From positions 186,001-250,000 of the forward strand of contig SUGL01000001.1 in assembly GCA_004963905.1 (NCBI GenBank): a DNA stretch of 64,000 nucleotides. Reading direction: 5' to 3'. Below the pieces are notes generated by a model that searched no databases, was not told the origin of the DNA, and saw nothing but the letters and a program-made list of their open reading frames with translations. Positions 52,347 to 60,290 of this stretch are shown here, in pieces. Each line of letters starts with the position of its first letter. The stretch's first letter is position 1. The translations under genes were made by a program, and so were the position numbers. The DNA is from Mesorhizobium sp. GTDB lineage: Bacteria; Pseudomonadota; Alphaproteobacteria; Rhizobiales; Rhizobiaceae.

Positions 52347-53957
52347 TTATTGGGCGGGCTGGAGAGCGGGCGCGGAACCCGGCAAAGGCTGTTCTTCGCG
52401 CTGGCGGCCAAGAATTGTCATGGTGATGTTCCAGGCCATGATCAGCATGCCGGTGAGATACATGGCGCCGCCAGCAGCGCGCATGAGGTAGTAAGGGTGC
52501 ATCGCAGCGACGGTTTCGGCGAAGGAGTAGACCAGGAAGCCCTGCTCGTCGTACTCGCGCCACATAAGGCCCTGCATGATGCCGGAAACCCACATGACGG
52601 CCGCGTAGACCACGATGCCAAGGGTCGCCAGCCAGAAGTGCCAGGTGACGAGGCGCAGCGAATAGAGCCGCTCGCGGTTCCACAGTTTCGGCACCATGTA
52701 GTAGAGCGCGCCGAAGCTGATCATGCCGACCCAGCCGAGCGCTCCCGAGTGGACATGGCCGATGGTCCAGTCGGTGTAGTGTGAGAGCGAGTTGACGGTC
52801 TTGATCGACATCATCGGGCCTTCGAAGGTCGACATGCCGTAGAAGGCGACCGCCGCAACCATCATGCGGATGATGGGATCGGTGCGGATCTTGTCCCAGG
52901 CGCCCGACAGCGTCATCAGGCCGTTGATCATGCCGCCCCATGAAGGCATCCACAGCATGACCGAGAACACCATGCCGAGCGTCTGCGCCCAGTCGGGCAG
53001 GGCGGTGTAGTGGAGATGGTGCGGCCCAGCCCAGATGTAGAGGAAGATCAGCGCCCAGAAGTGGATGATCGACAAGCGGTAGGAATAGACCGGCCGGTTC
53101 GCCTGCTTCGGCACGAAGTAATACATCATGCCGAGGAAGCCGGCCGTGAGGAAGAAGCCCACGGCATTGTGCCCATACCACCACTGGGTCAGCGCATCCT
53201 GAACGCCCGAGAACGCCGAGTAGCTCTTCGAGCCGAGGAATGAGACCGGCATCGAGAGGTTGTTGACCACATGCAGCATCGCAATGGTCACGATGAAGGA
53301 GAGGTAGAACCAGTTGGCGACGTAGATATGCGGTTCCTTGCGCTTCAGGATGGTGCCGAGGAAAAGGATCAGATACGCGACCCAGACGACCGTCAGCCAG
53401 AGATCGACATACCATTCCGGCTCGGCATATTCGCGACCCTCGGTGATGCCCAGCAAATAGCCGGTCGCTGCCATGACGATGAAGAGCTGGTAGCCCCAGA
53501 AGACGAACCACGCGAGATTGCCGCCAAAGAGGCGCGCGCGTGACGTGCGCTGGACCACATACAAGGACGTGCAAAGCAGGGCATTGCCGCCGAAAGCGAA
53601 GATGACGCCGGAAGTGTGCAACGGCCGCAGGCGGCCAAAATTGAACCACGGCGCGATGTTGAGGTCGGGATAGGCAAGCTGCAGCGCGATGACCACGCCG
53701 ACCAGCATGCCGACGACGCCCCAGAACGTGGTTGCGATTGCCCCGTAACGGATCGGCCCATCCATATAGGCGGAGGGGTCGACCGGAGCTGCAGGTTTGA
53801 AATCCGTGTTGCGCAGCAGGATCACGGTGAAACCAGCCACGGCGAAGAACAAAACCCACATGTGCTGGCGAAAAGGTTCATCCGCGCCGAAGCCGGCGGC
53901 CACAAGGGCGGCAAAAGCAAACAGGCCTAGAAGGACGATCTCTGTGCCAAATCTCAT
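52347..53957 (-). CDS. fixN: cbb3 oxidase catalytic subunit FixN/CcoN
   Basis: A 536-residue catalytic subunit of the high-affinity cbb3 oxidase with about 12-14 helices. Visible haem and CuB ligands: His in [10 protein letters not shown], in [12 protein letters not shown] with its cross-linked-type Tyr region, in [14 protein letters not shown], and in [13 protein letters not shown]. It reduces oxygen at nanomolar levels. A TTGAT-N4-GTCAA box lies 90 bp upstream. It heads fixNOQP; fnrN is read toward it from upstream. Confidence 0.96.
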   Translation of the reverse strand: MRFGTEIVLLGLFAFAALVAAGFGADEPFRQHMWVLFFAVAGFTVILLRNTDFKPAAPVDPSAYMDGPIRYGAIATTFWGVVGMLVGVVIALQLAYPDLNIAPWFNFGRLRPLHTSGVIFAFGGNALLCTSLYVVQRTSRARLFGGNLAWFVFWGYQLFIVMAATGYLLGITEGREYAEPEWYVDLWLTVVWVAYLILFLGTILKRKEPHIYVANWFYLSFIVTIAMLHVVNNLSMPVSFLGSKSYSAFSGVQDALTQWWYGHNAVGFFLTAGFLGMMYYFVPKQANRPVYSYRLSIIHFWALIFLYIWAGPHHLHYTALPDWAQTLGMVFSVMLWMPSWGGMINGLMTLSGAWDKIRTDPIIRMMVAAVAFYGMSTFEGPMMSIKTVNSLSHYTDWTIGHVHSGALGWVGMISFGALYYMVPKLWNRERLYSLRLVTWHFWLATLGIVVYAAVMWVSGIMQGLMWREYDEQGFLVYSFAETVAAMHPYYLMRAAGGAMYLTGMLIMAWNITMTILGRQREEQPLPGSAPALQPAQ

Positions 53958-54039
53958 CGCAAGTCCCCGATCTCGTCTCGAAAATTCCAGCGGAAACTAC
54001 CGCTCGCGGCACCATTTCGGGATTTTCCATCCCCCGGCC

Positions 54040-54053
54040 TTGATCCAGGTCAA
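54040..54053. promoter_or_regulatory. FNR/FixK box before fixN
   Basis: TTGATCCAGGTCAA, centred 90 bp before the fixN start. Same sequence class as the boxes before fixG and hemN. Confidence 0.75.
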
Positions 54054-54220
54054 ACGCGGGCTGCTTTTCGTTCGGAGCGTCCGTACCGACCGCTAGAGTG
54101 GAATGCCGGCAACGAGGCGGCTGGGCACGGAGTGCCGGCAAAGCGATCTGCAGAGCCGAACGCCGGGGCCGGGTCCGGTGGGGCCGAAGCTCAACGATTG
54201 TTTGGCAGAGGGCGCGATGT

Positions 54221-54934
54221 TCAGTCGCCGCAGCGTTCCTCGAGCTGAACCATGCTTGCCAGGCTGATATGGCGTTTGTTTACGATCCGGATCACGCCAT
54301 CAAACTTTAGCCTGGACAATTCGCGACTTACCGTCTCGATGGTCAGTCCGAGAAAATCGGCGATGTCCGCGCGGGTCAGCGGCAGGTCGAAGCTTATCGA
54401 ACTTGCCGGATGGTAGGCAGGATCGATGTTTCTGGCGATCATGAGGAGGAAGCTCGCAACTTTTTCGGACGCGGTCTTGCGCCCCAGCGCCGCCATCCAG
54501 TCGCGCGCCTCGTCGAGCTTGTTCAGCGCGTGGTTGAGCAAATTCTGCCCAAGCTTCGGCGAGTCATCCAGCATTCGCTCGATGATCGTCTTTGGAAAAG
54601 AACACAGCGCCACCTTCGTCAAGGCTTCCGCCCGGATCGGTCTTTTCGCCCCGAAAGGCCGGCCCAGAAAATCGGGCGCGAAATGGAACCCGACGATCTG
54701 CTGACGACCATCCGACAGGTTTCGCGTGAGCTTGACGATGCCGGACAAAACGTTCGAGTAGGTTCCATCGTCTGCGAGTTCCGTCGCCGCCAAGACCTCA
54801 TGCCTTGACGAGGCTTTGGCCAGCTCGGCGAGTTGGCGAACCCTGAGCGCACCGCACAATCCGGCGCGCCGCGCTTCGCAGGATCTGCAAGTCGCGGGAA
54901 TGTCGGCTTGTCGAGCATGCTGTCTGGCGGCCAT
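54221..54934 (-). CDS. fnrN: FNR-type oxygen-responsive regulator FnrN
   Basis: A 237-residue Crp/Fnr regulator with the cysteines needed for an oxygen-labile 4Fe-4S cluster: Cys16, Cys19 and Cys27 (CRSC, then GLCGAL) and a central Cys111 (VALCSF). The cyclic-nucleotide-like domain covers residues 40-150, and the C-terminal HTH near 190-225 reads TRADIADFLGLTIETVSREL, whose E-x3-R pattern fits TTGAT recognition. ATG 54934 gives family length; no strong Shine-Dalgarno is visible. The upstream box at 54992-55005 suggests autoregulation. It probably activates fixNOQP, fixGHIS, hemN and others here. Confidence 0.92.
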   Translation of the reverse strand: MAARQHARQADIPATCRSCEARRAGLCGALRVRQLAELAKASSRHEVLAATELADDGTYSNVLSGIVKLTRNLSDGRQQIVGFHFAPDFLGRPFGAKRPIRAEALTKVALCSFPKTIIERMLDDSPKLGQNLLNHALNKLDEARDWMAALGRKTASEKVASFLLMIARNIDPAYHPASSISFDLPLTRADIADFLGLTIETVSRELSRLKFDGVIRIVNKRHISLASMVQLEERCGD

Positions 54935-54991
54935 TGCGACGCCCGTGGTCAATAAGGACGGCAATTTGCGTCGGTTGCGCCCCCAGCCGCC

Positions 54992-55005
54992 TTGATCCAA
55001 ATCAA
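54992..55005. promoter_or_regulatory. FNR box between fnrN and hemN
   Basis: TTGATCCAAATCAA, a perfect TTGAT-N4-ATCAA. Its centre is 64 bp before the fnrN start and 42 bp before the hemN ATG. Confidence 0.8.
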
Positions 55006-55040
55006 GGCCTTGCCGGTCTCGCTCAGGCAGTTTGCCCGGC

Positions 55041-56423
55041 ATGAGCTCCGCCGCCGCCACCATCCATGAAACGCGCCCACCGCCCGCCGCCGTGGGCGTT
55101 GGCGACAACGTACCGCGCTACACGAGCTATCCGACGGCCCCGCACTTTCACCCGGGCATCGACGCGGCGAAGGTTCGAGGCTGGATGGGCACGCTTGAGG
55201 GCGATGACGAGATATCGCTCTATCTGCATATCCCCTATTGCGACAGGCTGTGCTGGTTCTGCGCCTGCCACACCAAGCAGACACGCCACTATGCGCCCGT
55301 TGCCAGTTTTCTGCGCGCGCTGCACAAGGAAATCGAAACGGTCGGTGGCCTTGTGAGCGGCCGGGGGAGGGTGCGCGCCGTTCATTTCGGCGGCGGCTCC
55401 CCGACGATGCTGAAGCCCGACGACATCCTCATGCTCGGAAAAGCGTTGCGGGACCGGTTCGACTTTCTTGATGATGCCAGCCTCAGCGTCGAGATCGACC
55501 CGAGCGACATGGACGAGGGGCGGCTCGATGCCTTCGCCGCGATCGGCATGACGAGAGCGAGCCTCGGCGTCCAGGACTTCGATCCCAAAGTGCAGAAGGC
55601 GATCAATCGCGAGCAGAGTTTTGCGCTGACCAAAAGCATAGTCGACGCGGTGCGCGCACGGGGCGTTCTCTCCGTCAACCTCGACCTGCTCTACGGGTTG
55701 CCGCATCAAACCTTGGAGAGCGTCGCGGCGACCGTCGCCCAGGCGCTGACGCTGGCGCCGGACAGGCTGGCCCTGTTCGGCTACGCGCATGTGCCGTGGT
55801 TCAAGAAGCATCAGACGATGATCGATGAAGCCTGGCTGCCAGACTCGTCCGCGCGCTTGGCGCAATCGCAGCTCGCCGCGCGAATGATCGTCGATGCAGG
55901 CTACGAGGCCTTGGGATTGGATCATTTCGCAAAACCGCAGGATGCGCTGGCGGCAGCGGCGCGCGCCGGCAAGATACGTCGCAATTTCCAGGGCTATACC
56001 GAGGACCAGTGCGAAACGCTGATCGGCCTTGGCCCGTCCTCGATCAGCCGGTATCGCCAGGGCTATGCGCAGAACATCGTTGCGACCGGCGAGTACGAGA
56101 AGGCCGTGAATTCCGGGCGGCTGGCGATAGCGCGCGGCGTCGAGTTCAGCTTCGATGATCTGGCGCGGGGCTGGATCATCGAGCGCCTGATGTGCCAATT
56201 CAGTTTCTCGGCGGTAGAGCTCGTCGAACGCTTCGGAGCCGTCGGCCAAACGCTGCTCTGTAAAGCGAGCCGACTGGCCATCAGCGGCGCAGGCCAGCTT
56301 CTTCGGCTCGACGGTGAAAGCTTCGTGGTGCCGGCGGAAAGCCGCCCGCTGGTCAGGGCGGTGGCGGCGAAATTCGACAAATATCTCAGCAACGGAACCG
56401 GCAGGCATTCGCTGGCGGTTTGA
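55041..56423 (+). CDS. hemN: Oxygen-independent coproporphyrinogen III dehydrogenase
   Basis: A 460-residue radical SAM enzyme that turns coproporphyrinogen III into protoporphyrinogen IX without oxygen. The cluster motif C-x3-C-x2-C is Cys67, Cys71 and Cys74 (YCDRLCWFCAC), and VHFGGGSPTML gives the SAM-binding glycines. RYTSYPTAPHF at the N-terminus marks true HemN rather than HemW. ATG 55041 is used; it has no clear Shine-Dalgarno and lies 42 bp past the centre of an FNR box. It is divergent from fnrN and joins hemA in providing haem at low oxygen. Confidence 0.95.
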   Translation: MSSAAATIHETRPPPAAVGVGDNVPRYTSYPTAPHFHPGIDAAKVRGWMGTLEGDDEISLYLHIPYCDRLCWFCACHTKQTRHYAPVASFLRALHKEIETVGGLVSGRGRVRAVHFGGGSPTMLKPDDILMLGKALRDRFDFLDDASLSVEIDPSDMDEGRLDAFAAIGMTRASLGVQDFDPKVQKAINREQSFALTKSIVDAVRARGVLSVNLDLLYGLPHQTLESVAATVAQALTLAPDRLALFGYAHVPWFKKHQTMIDEAWLPDSSARLAQSQLAARMIVDAGYEALGLDHFAKPQDALAAAARAGKIRRNFQGYTEDQCETLIGLGPSSISRYRQGYAQNIVATGEYEKAVNSGRLAIARGVEFSFDDLARGWIIERLMCQFSFSAVELVERFGAVGQTLLCKASRLAISGAGQLLRLDGESFVVPAESRPLVRAVAAKFDKYLSNGTGRHSLAV

Positions 56424-56501
56424 GCATGTCTTTGTTTCCCAAAACCACCGCGCACCCTCGGGTCAAGTCCGGTCAAGCCCGTGGGCATGCTTTTGGCGAC
56501 A

Positions 56502-56933
56502 TCAAAAGTGCTCGCCGACCCTGAAGGGGCCGACACGGGTACCGGCCGCGATCAGATAGGCGGTCGACCAGCCGATCAGCAGAAAACCGTTGATGCCTTC
56601 CAGAGCCGCCAGCACGCGCCAGCCATGGGCGGGCACGACATCTCCATAGCCGACCGTGGAAAAGGTGATGGTCGAAAAGTAGAGCGCCGTCTCGAAGTCG
56701 TTCAATATCCCGAGCAGCCGGTAGATCCCGGCCCATAACCAGACTTCCGCCGTCATGACCGCAAAAAGCCCCATCACCACGCTGATCATGGCGATGACAC
56801 GGCTGCGCCGGCCGTGCATACGGAAGAGCGCCACGAGACGCGCCATCACACGGGTGATCGCGATGAGGCCGAAAGTATGGATCAAGACCGTCAGGCTGAT
56901 GACGATCGTGCCGACGCAGAGATTGAGGATCAT
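56502..56933 (-). CDS. Two-helix potassium channel protein
   Basis: A 143-residue membrane protein with an Ion_trans_2 pore. The filter sequence FSTVGYGDVVP near residue 91 is the potassium-channel signature. Three hydrophobic helices are visible: one N-terminal (LCVGTIVISLTVLIHTFGLI), one near residue 50 and one after the filter (LEGINGFLLIGWSTAYLI). It should pass K+ as a tetramer; no regulatory RCK domain is present. It is convergent with hemN, and diverged GCATGTC repeat remnants lie in the gap. Regulation not evident. Confidence 0.85.
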   Translation of the reverse strand: MILNLCVGTIVISLTVLIHTFGLIAITRVMARLVALFRMHGRRSRVIAMISVVMGLFAVMTAEVWLWAGIYRLLGILNDFETALYFSTITFSTVGYGDVVPAHGWRVLAALEGINGFLLIGWSTAYLIAAGTRVGPFRVGEHF

Positions 56934-57049
56934 CTGAGGAAACTAAGGCCTCGGCGGGTCGCAGTCCTTGCGTAAAATCAAGCCCGACACCGGCGCGCCA
57001 GACACCAACGTCTCAAACCCGTTGCGCGCCGGAGGTTTGCCGGTGCAAC

Positions 57050-57499
57050 CTATTTGGCACCCGATCTCGCGGCGGGACCGAGGCGAAAGAACATGGCAAG
57101 CTTCAGGCTGGCGGCTATTCGTTCCGCCCGCTCGACAAATACCGCCGCGGTTTCAGGCGCGAAAAGCTCTGCCGCCGTCTCGCGGAAGAGGGCCAACCAG
57201 ATCTCGAAGTCGGCTTCGGTGACATCCTCGAGCTTCAGGTGGGCCGGCACCGGCCGGCCATGATAATCGCCGCTTTTCAATATGACGGAGCACCAGAAGT
57301 CCGTCATCTTCTCCAGATGAGGCTCCCAATCGCCAGTGATCTCGCGGGCGAAGATGGGGCCGAGACGCTCATCCTTTCTCACCTTCGAATAGAATTTGCG
57401 AACCAGCACTCCTATCGAGGCCCGGTCGACACCAGGGCGAACCAAGGGCTGTTCGGCGGCAGGGCGAACCCTGTCAAGCAAGGCCGGCTTCGAAGTCAT
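57050..57499 (-). CDS. Group III truncated haemoglobin
   Basis: A 149-residue globin of the truncated 2/2 class, group III. Conserved features: IGVLVRKFYSKVRKDERLGP at the start of the fold, distal-region HLEKMTDFWCSVIL, and the proximal His in RPVPAHLKLEDVTE. These proteins are linked to nitric oxide or peroxide handling in rhizobia. ATG 57499 has AAGGA 5 nt upstream; ATG 57502 is adjacent. A TTGC-N6-TCAA sequence lies 96 bp upstream, as for other members of the NO/low-oxygen block. The residues before IGVLV form a basic N-terminal extension. Confidence 0.87.
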   Translation of the reverse strand: MTSKPALLDRVRPAAEQPLVRPGVDRASIGVLVRKFYSKVRKDERLGPIFAREITGDWEPHLEKMTDFWCSVILKSGDYHGRPVPAHLKLEDVTEADFEIWLALFRETAAELFAPETAAVFVERAERIAASLKLAMFFRLGPAARSGAK

Positions 57500-57587
57500 C
57501 ATGTTCCTTATTCTTTGGCAATCAGGTCGGTGGTTCGCTACGGCCTCAACCGCGGTGTCCTTGTAGATCGCCCGACGGTTTGGCGAT

Positions 57588-57601
57588 TTGCGCTGGCTCA
57601 A
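57588..57601. promoter_or_regulatory. Crp/Fnr-type box before globin
   Basis: TTGCGCTGGCTCAA, a TTGC/TCAA hybrid of NnrR and FNR half-sites, centred 96 bp before the globin start. Confidence 0.4.
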
Positions 57602-57681
57602 ATTGCTCGCGGAACAATGACCGACGCGCAGCCAGCTGGAACCGAGTGACAAGACGGCTTCGCCGCCCATCTTCAAGCGGC

Positions 57682-58872
57682 TCACTTGCCGCGTGCGTTG
57701 AGGCGAGGCCGCATGAGCATCCCTCCAAAGAGCACGGCGTAGCCGACGAAGGCAGCCACCCAGAACGCCGCCGAGATATGCAGCAGAATTGCTGCGGCGG
57801 GAGCCATGGCGGCAGCGATTCGCAGAACGGCAGCAATGACGATCGCAACGAAAACCGCGCATGTTCCGGCGTTTGCCGTCAGCGCGCGGCCCGTGTGGCC
57901 GAGGGAGGCGCGGGTCATGACGGCAAGCGTCATGCAGGCAATCGCTCCCACCGCCAACGCATGAATACCGGCCACCGGGGGAACCGTCTCCGGGGCGAAG
58001 ACGGCCAGGCCAGCAAGCAGCAGGCCAAGCGGCACAAAGGCGAATGCAACGTGCAGGATCAGAACCAAAGGGTCGGCCAGCGTCCGGTCACCCGCCCAGC
58101 GGCCAAGCCGAACGCCATTGAGGACCGCACCGGCGATGAGCAACACGCCGGTTGCGACGGCGTCGGGAAAGAAAGTCCACGCGGCGAGCCCGACGGCGGA
58201 CAGCGCGATCGTTGCGATATCGAACCTGCCGAATGATGCTGGGAGCCGGCCGGGCTTCTCGCGAACCAGCCAATTGCGGGTGAAGCTCGGAACGATGCGC
58301 CCACCGATAACCATGATGAGGACGACAACGGCTCCAAGACCGAGGCGCCGGCTCATATCGGAGACGCCCTGGTAATGCGCTTCGGCATGAAACATGACAT
58401 TTGCCGCAAAGAGGGTCGCGACCGGCAGGAGCACCTTGAGGTTCCGCCAGTTTCGCCCGGCAACGATTTCCGTCGCGGCGGCGGCTACCACCGCAAGAAG
58501 AAAGGAGCAGTCCATGACCGCGCTCAGGAGCCAGCCCGTTTCCGCCGAAAAGAACACGGCCACCCGACCCGCGAGCCAGAGCAGCACGAGCACCAACAGG
58601 CGAAAATCCTGAACGGGAAGCCGTCCGGTCCAATTGGGAATCGCAGTCAGCAGGAAGCCCGTCACGACCGCCGGCAGATAGCCGAAGAGCAGTTCGTGAA
58701 TGTGCCAATCCACGGGCAGGAATACGCTGAGGATCTCGAGCTTGCCGTAATAGAGCGGCAACCACAGGAGTATCGCGACGCCGGCCTGCAGCGAGCCTAG
58801 CAGAAAGAAGGGCCGAAAGCCGTAGGAGAGAATTGCCGGATAGACGCTTGGCCGCGTCCGTGGAATTGCCAT
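57682..58872 (-). CDS. nnrS: NnrS family membrane protein
   Basis: A 396-residue haem- and copper-containing membrane protein of the NnrS family with about 12 helices, tied to relief of nitrosative stress. Family histidines appear in WHIHELLFGY, MFHAEAHYQGV and GIHALAVGA, and the start SYGFRPFFLLG is typical. ATG 58872 has GAGG 7 nt upstream; ATG 58884 is possible. It is divergent from an NnrR-like regulator, with a perfect TTGC-N6-GCAA site 77 bp before the start. Confidence 0.9.
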   Translation of the reverse strand: MAIPRTRPSVYPAILSYGFRPFFLLGSLQAGVAILLWLPLYYGKLEILSVFLPVDWHIHELLFGYLPAVVTGFLLTAIPNWTGRLPVQDFRLLVLVLLWLAGRVAVFFSAETGWLLSAVMDCSFLLAVVAAAATEIVAGRNWRNLKVLLPVATLFAANVMFHAEAHYQGVSDMSRRLGLGAVVVLIMVIGGRIVPSFTRNWLVREKPGRLPASFGRFDIATIALSAVGLAAWTFFPDAVATGVLLIAGAVLNGVRLGRWAGDRTLADPLVLILHVAFAFVPLGLLLAGLAVFAPETVPPVAGIHALAVGAIACMTLAVMTRASLGHTGRALTANAGTCAVFVAIVIAAVLRIAAAMAPAAAILLHISAAFWVAAFVGYAVLFGGMLMRPRLNARGK

Positions 58873-58942
58873 GACATGCCTCATAGGAAACCAGGCAATG
58901 CGCCCGTTTCGATTCTTCTATCCCGGCCGCGAGGGGTGGAAT

Positions 58943-58956
58943 TTGCCTCAGCGCAA
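58943..58956. promoter_or_regulatory. NnrR box before nnrS
   Basis: TTGCCTCAGCGCAA fits the NnrR-type TTGC-N6-GCAA palindrome. It lies between nnrS and the NnrR-like gene, 77 bp from the nnrS start and about 131 bp from the regulator start. Confidence 0.65.
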
Positions 58957-59080
58957 ACAGGAATGTGAATCGCCGTCGCCAGCGACAACAGGCTTTACTT
59001 GTCGATGGGCGGTCGTCCATGACAAAGTCTGGTCAGGGGCCTGAGAGCGTTGCGCCACTGAAGTCGGGGAGGAAAGGCAG

Positions 59081-59785
59081 TTGGCAAGCCTTGATCGATC
59101 ACTGATTGCCGGGCTGCCCGTGTTCGAGGGAGTCGCTGCCGCGGATCTCGATCGCATAGTCGGGCAGGCAAGATCCATTCGCATCGCGAAGGATCAGCCG
59201 GTGTTCGAGCAGGAGCAGGAGGCCCATTCGTTCTTCCTGCTGCTCGACGGCCATGTGCGCGTGGTGAAATCGACCCCGGACGGGCATGAGGTGACCGTGC
59301 GATATATAAGCCCGGGCGAGTTGATGGGGATCGCCAGCGCGCTGGGCCGGACGACCTATCCGGCAAATGCCATTGCCGCCGTCGATTGCGTGGTGCTTGC
59401 CTGGGCAAGCCAGCTCTGGCCCACCTTCGCGACGAGCTTCCCGAGCTTCAGCGCCAATACATACAAGGCGGTGGGAAGCCGGCTCCAGGATGCCCACGCA
59501 CGCGTCATCGAGATGTCCACCGAGCAAGTGGAACAGCGCGTCGCGCACGCGCTGCTCAAGCTGATCAAGCAGTCAGGGAAAAAGACCGAGGAAGGGATTT
59601 TGATCGACTTCCCGATTTCACGCCAGGACGTTGCGGAAATGACGGGCACAACGCTTCATACGGTGAGCCGATTGCTTTCGGCCTGGGAAGACCAGGGCCT
59701 GGTCAAGAGCGGACGCCAAAGGGTCGTCGTGGTCGAGCCGCATCGACTGCTCGTGATTGCCGAGGGCCGCGCGGCAAAGAGCTAG
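59081..59785 (+). CDS. nnrR: NnrR-like Crp/Fnr regulator
   Basis: A 234-residue Crp/Fnr regulator. The cNMP-like sensor domain covers residues 10-125 (SFFLLLDGHVRVVKSTPDGH), followed by the dimer helix and an HTH with ISRQDVAEMTGTTLHTVSRL. No N-terminal or central Cys cluster is present, which separates it from FnrN and fits the NnrR/DNR group that senses NO through haem. TTG 59081 has a strong GGGGAGG about 8 nt upstream. Divergence from nnrS and the shared NnrR box support the name, but the symbol is inferred. Confidence 0.78.
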   Translation: MASLDRSLIAGLPVFEGVAAADLDRIVGQARSIRIAKDQPVFEQEQEAHSFFLLLDGHVRVVKSTPDGHEVTVRYISPGELMGIASALGRTTYPANAIAAVDCVVLAWASQLWPTFATSFPSFSANTYKAVGSRLQDAHARVIEMSTEQVEQRVAHALLKLIKQSGKKTEEGILIDFPISRQDVAEMTGTTLHTVSRLLSAWEDQGLVKSGRQRVVVVEPHRLLVIAEGRAAKS

Positions 59786-59996
59786 TCCCATCACCGGCGT
59801 CGATCGCCGCTTCCAGGTCGCGACGAAGCTGATCCTCCTCGAGATCATGCTCGCGCGCCGCGTCGGAAACGGTGTGAAAGGAAGCGATCGGGCAGCCGAC
59901 GCACAGCATGCCGTGCTGGAGGATGACGCGGATTGCCGCCGGCGTCTCGCGCATGATCCTGTCCATCGTCGCATCGTCGTTCAATTTGCGTGTCAT
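59703..59996 (-). CDS. DUF1858 domain protein
   Basis: A 97-residue soluble protein whose first 70 residues fit DUF1858: DDATMDRIMRETPAAIRVIL, then the CxxC pair in GMLCVGCPIASFHTVSDAA and a short helical end. Such domains accompany hybrid-cluster and NO-related proteins (ScdA/YtfE type). The last 27 residues (GPRQSRAVDAARPRRPFGVR) are an odd basic tail encoded where the gene overlaps the convergent nnrR end by 83 bp. ATG 59996 is the likely start, with a weak Shine-Dalgarno. Confidence 0.75.
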   Translation of the reverse strand: MTRKLNDDATMDRIMRETPAAIRVILQHGMLCVGCPIASFHTVSDAAREHDLEEDQLRRDLEAAIDAGDGTSSLPRGPRQSRAVDAARPRRPFGVRS

Positions 59997-60147
59997 GCTG
60001 CCGCTTGTCCGCATTGCAGGCAGACATCTTGCCCGAGCTTTCCGGCGCGTTCGTTGCTCTGAAGCAAAGATGGCGCTGTCTTGCCTTGCTCGACGAAGCC
60101 GCAGCTCGAGGTGGGTTTCAGACCTTGCGGTCGGCCGGCCTTGGCAT

Positions 60148-60161
60148 TTGCGATGGATCAA
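60148..60161. promoter_or_regulatory. Possible Crp/Fnr-type box before xfp
   Basis: TTGCGATGGATCAA has one FNR half (ATCAA) and one NnrR-like half (TTGC). It lies 137 bp before the phosphoketolase start, farther than the other boxes. Confidence 0.3.
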
Positions 60162-60290
60162 AGCTCGCTCGTTCTTCGCCGGATAGATCGATGACGACCG
60201 GGTTTGACACCGAGCCGTCGTGAACCGGTGGCAGCCTCGATGCGTTGTGCTTCAGCCGGCGTCGGCTTGGAATCAGCGAAGGAGTCGGAA

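Noticed and set aside
55023..56408. 461-codon frame on the minus strand across hemN
   Set aside because: The plus strand encodes HemN with all catalytic motifs; the antisense frame is compositionally odd and has no recognisable domain.
56424..56501. Full copy of the mosaic repeat between hemN and the channel gene
   Set aside because: Only a GCATGTCTTTG-like block and a diverged remainder are visible, so it is noted as a remnant and not listed as a copy.
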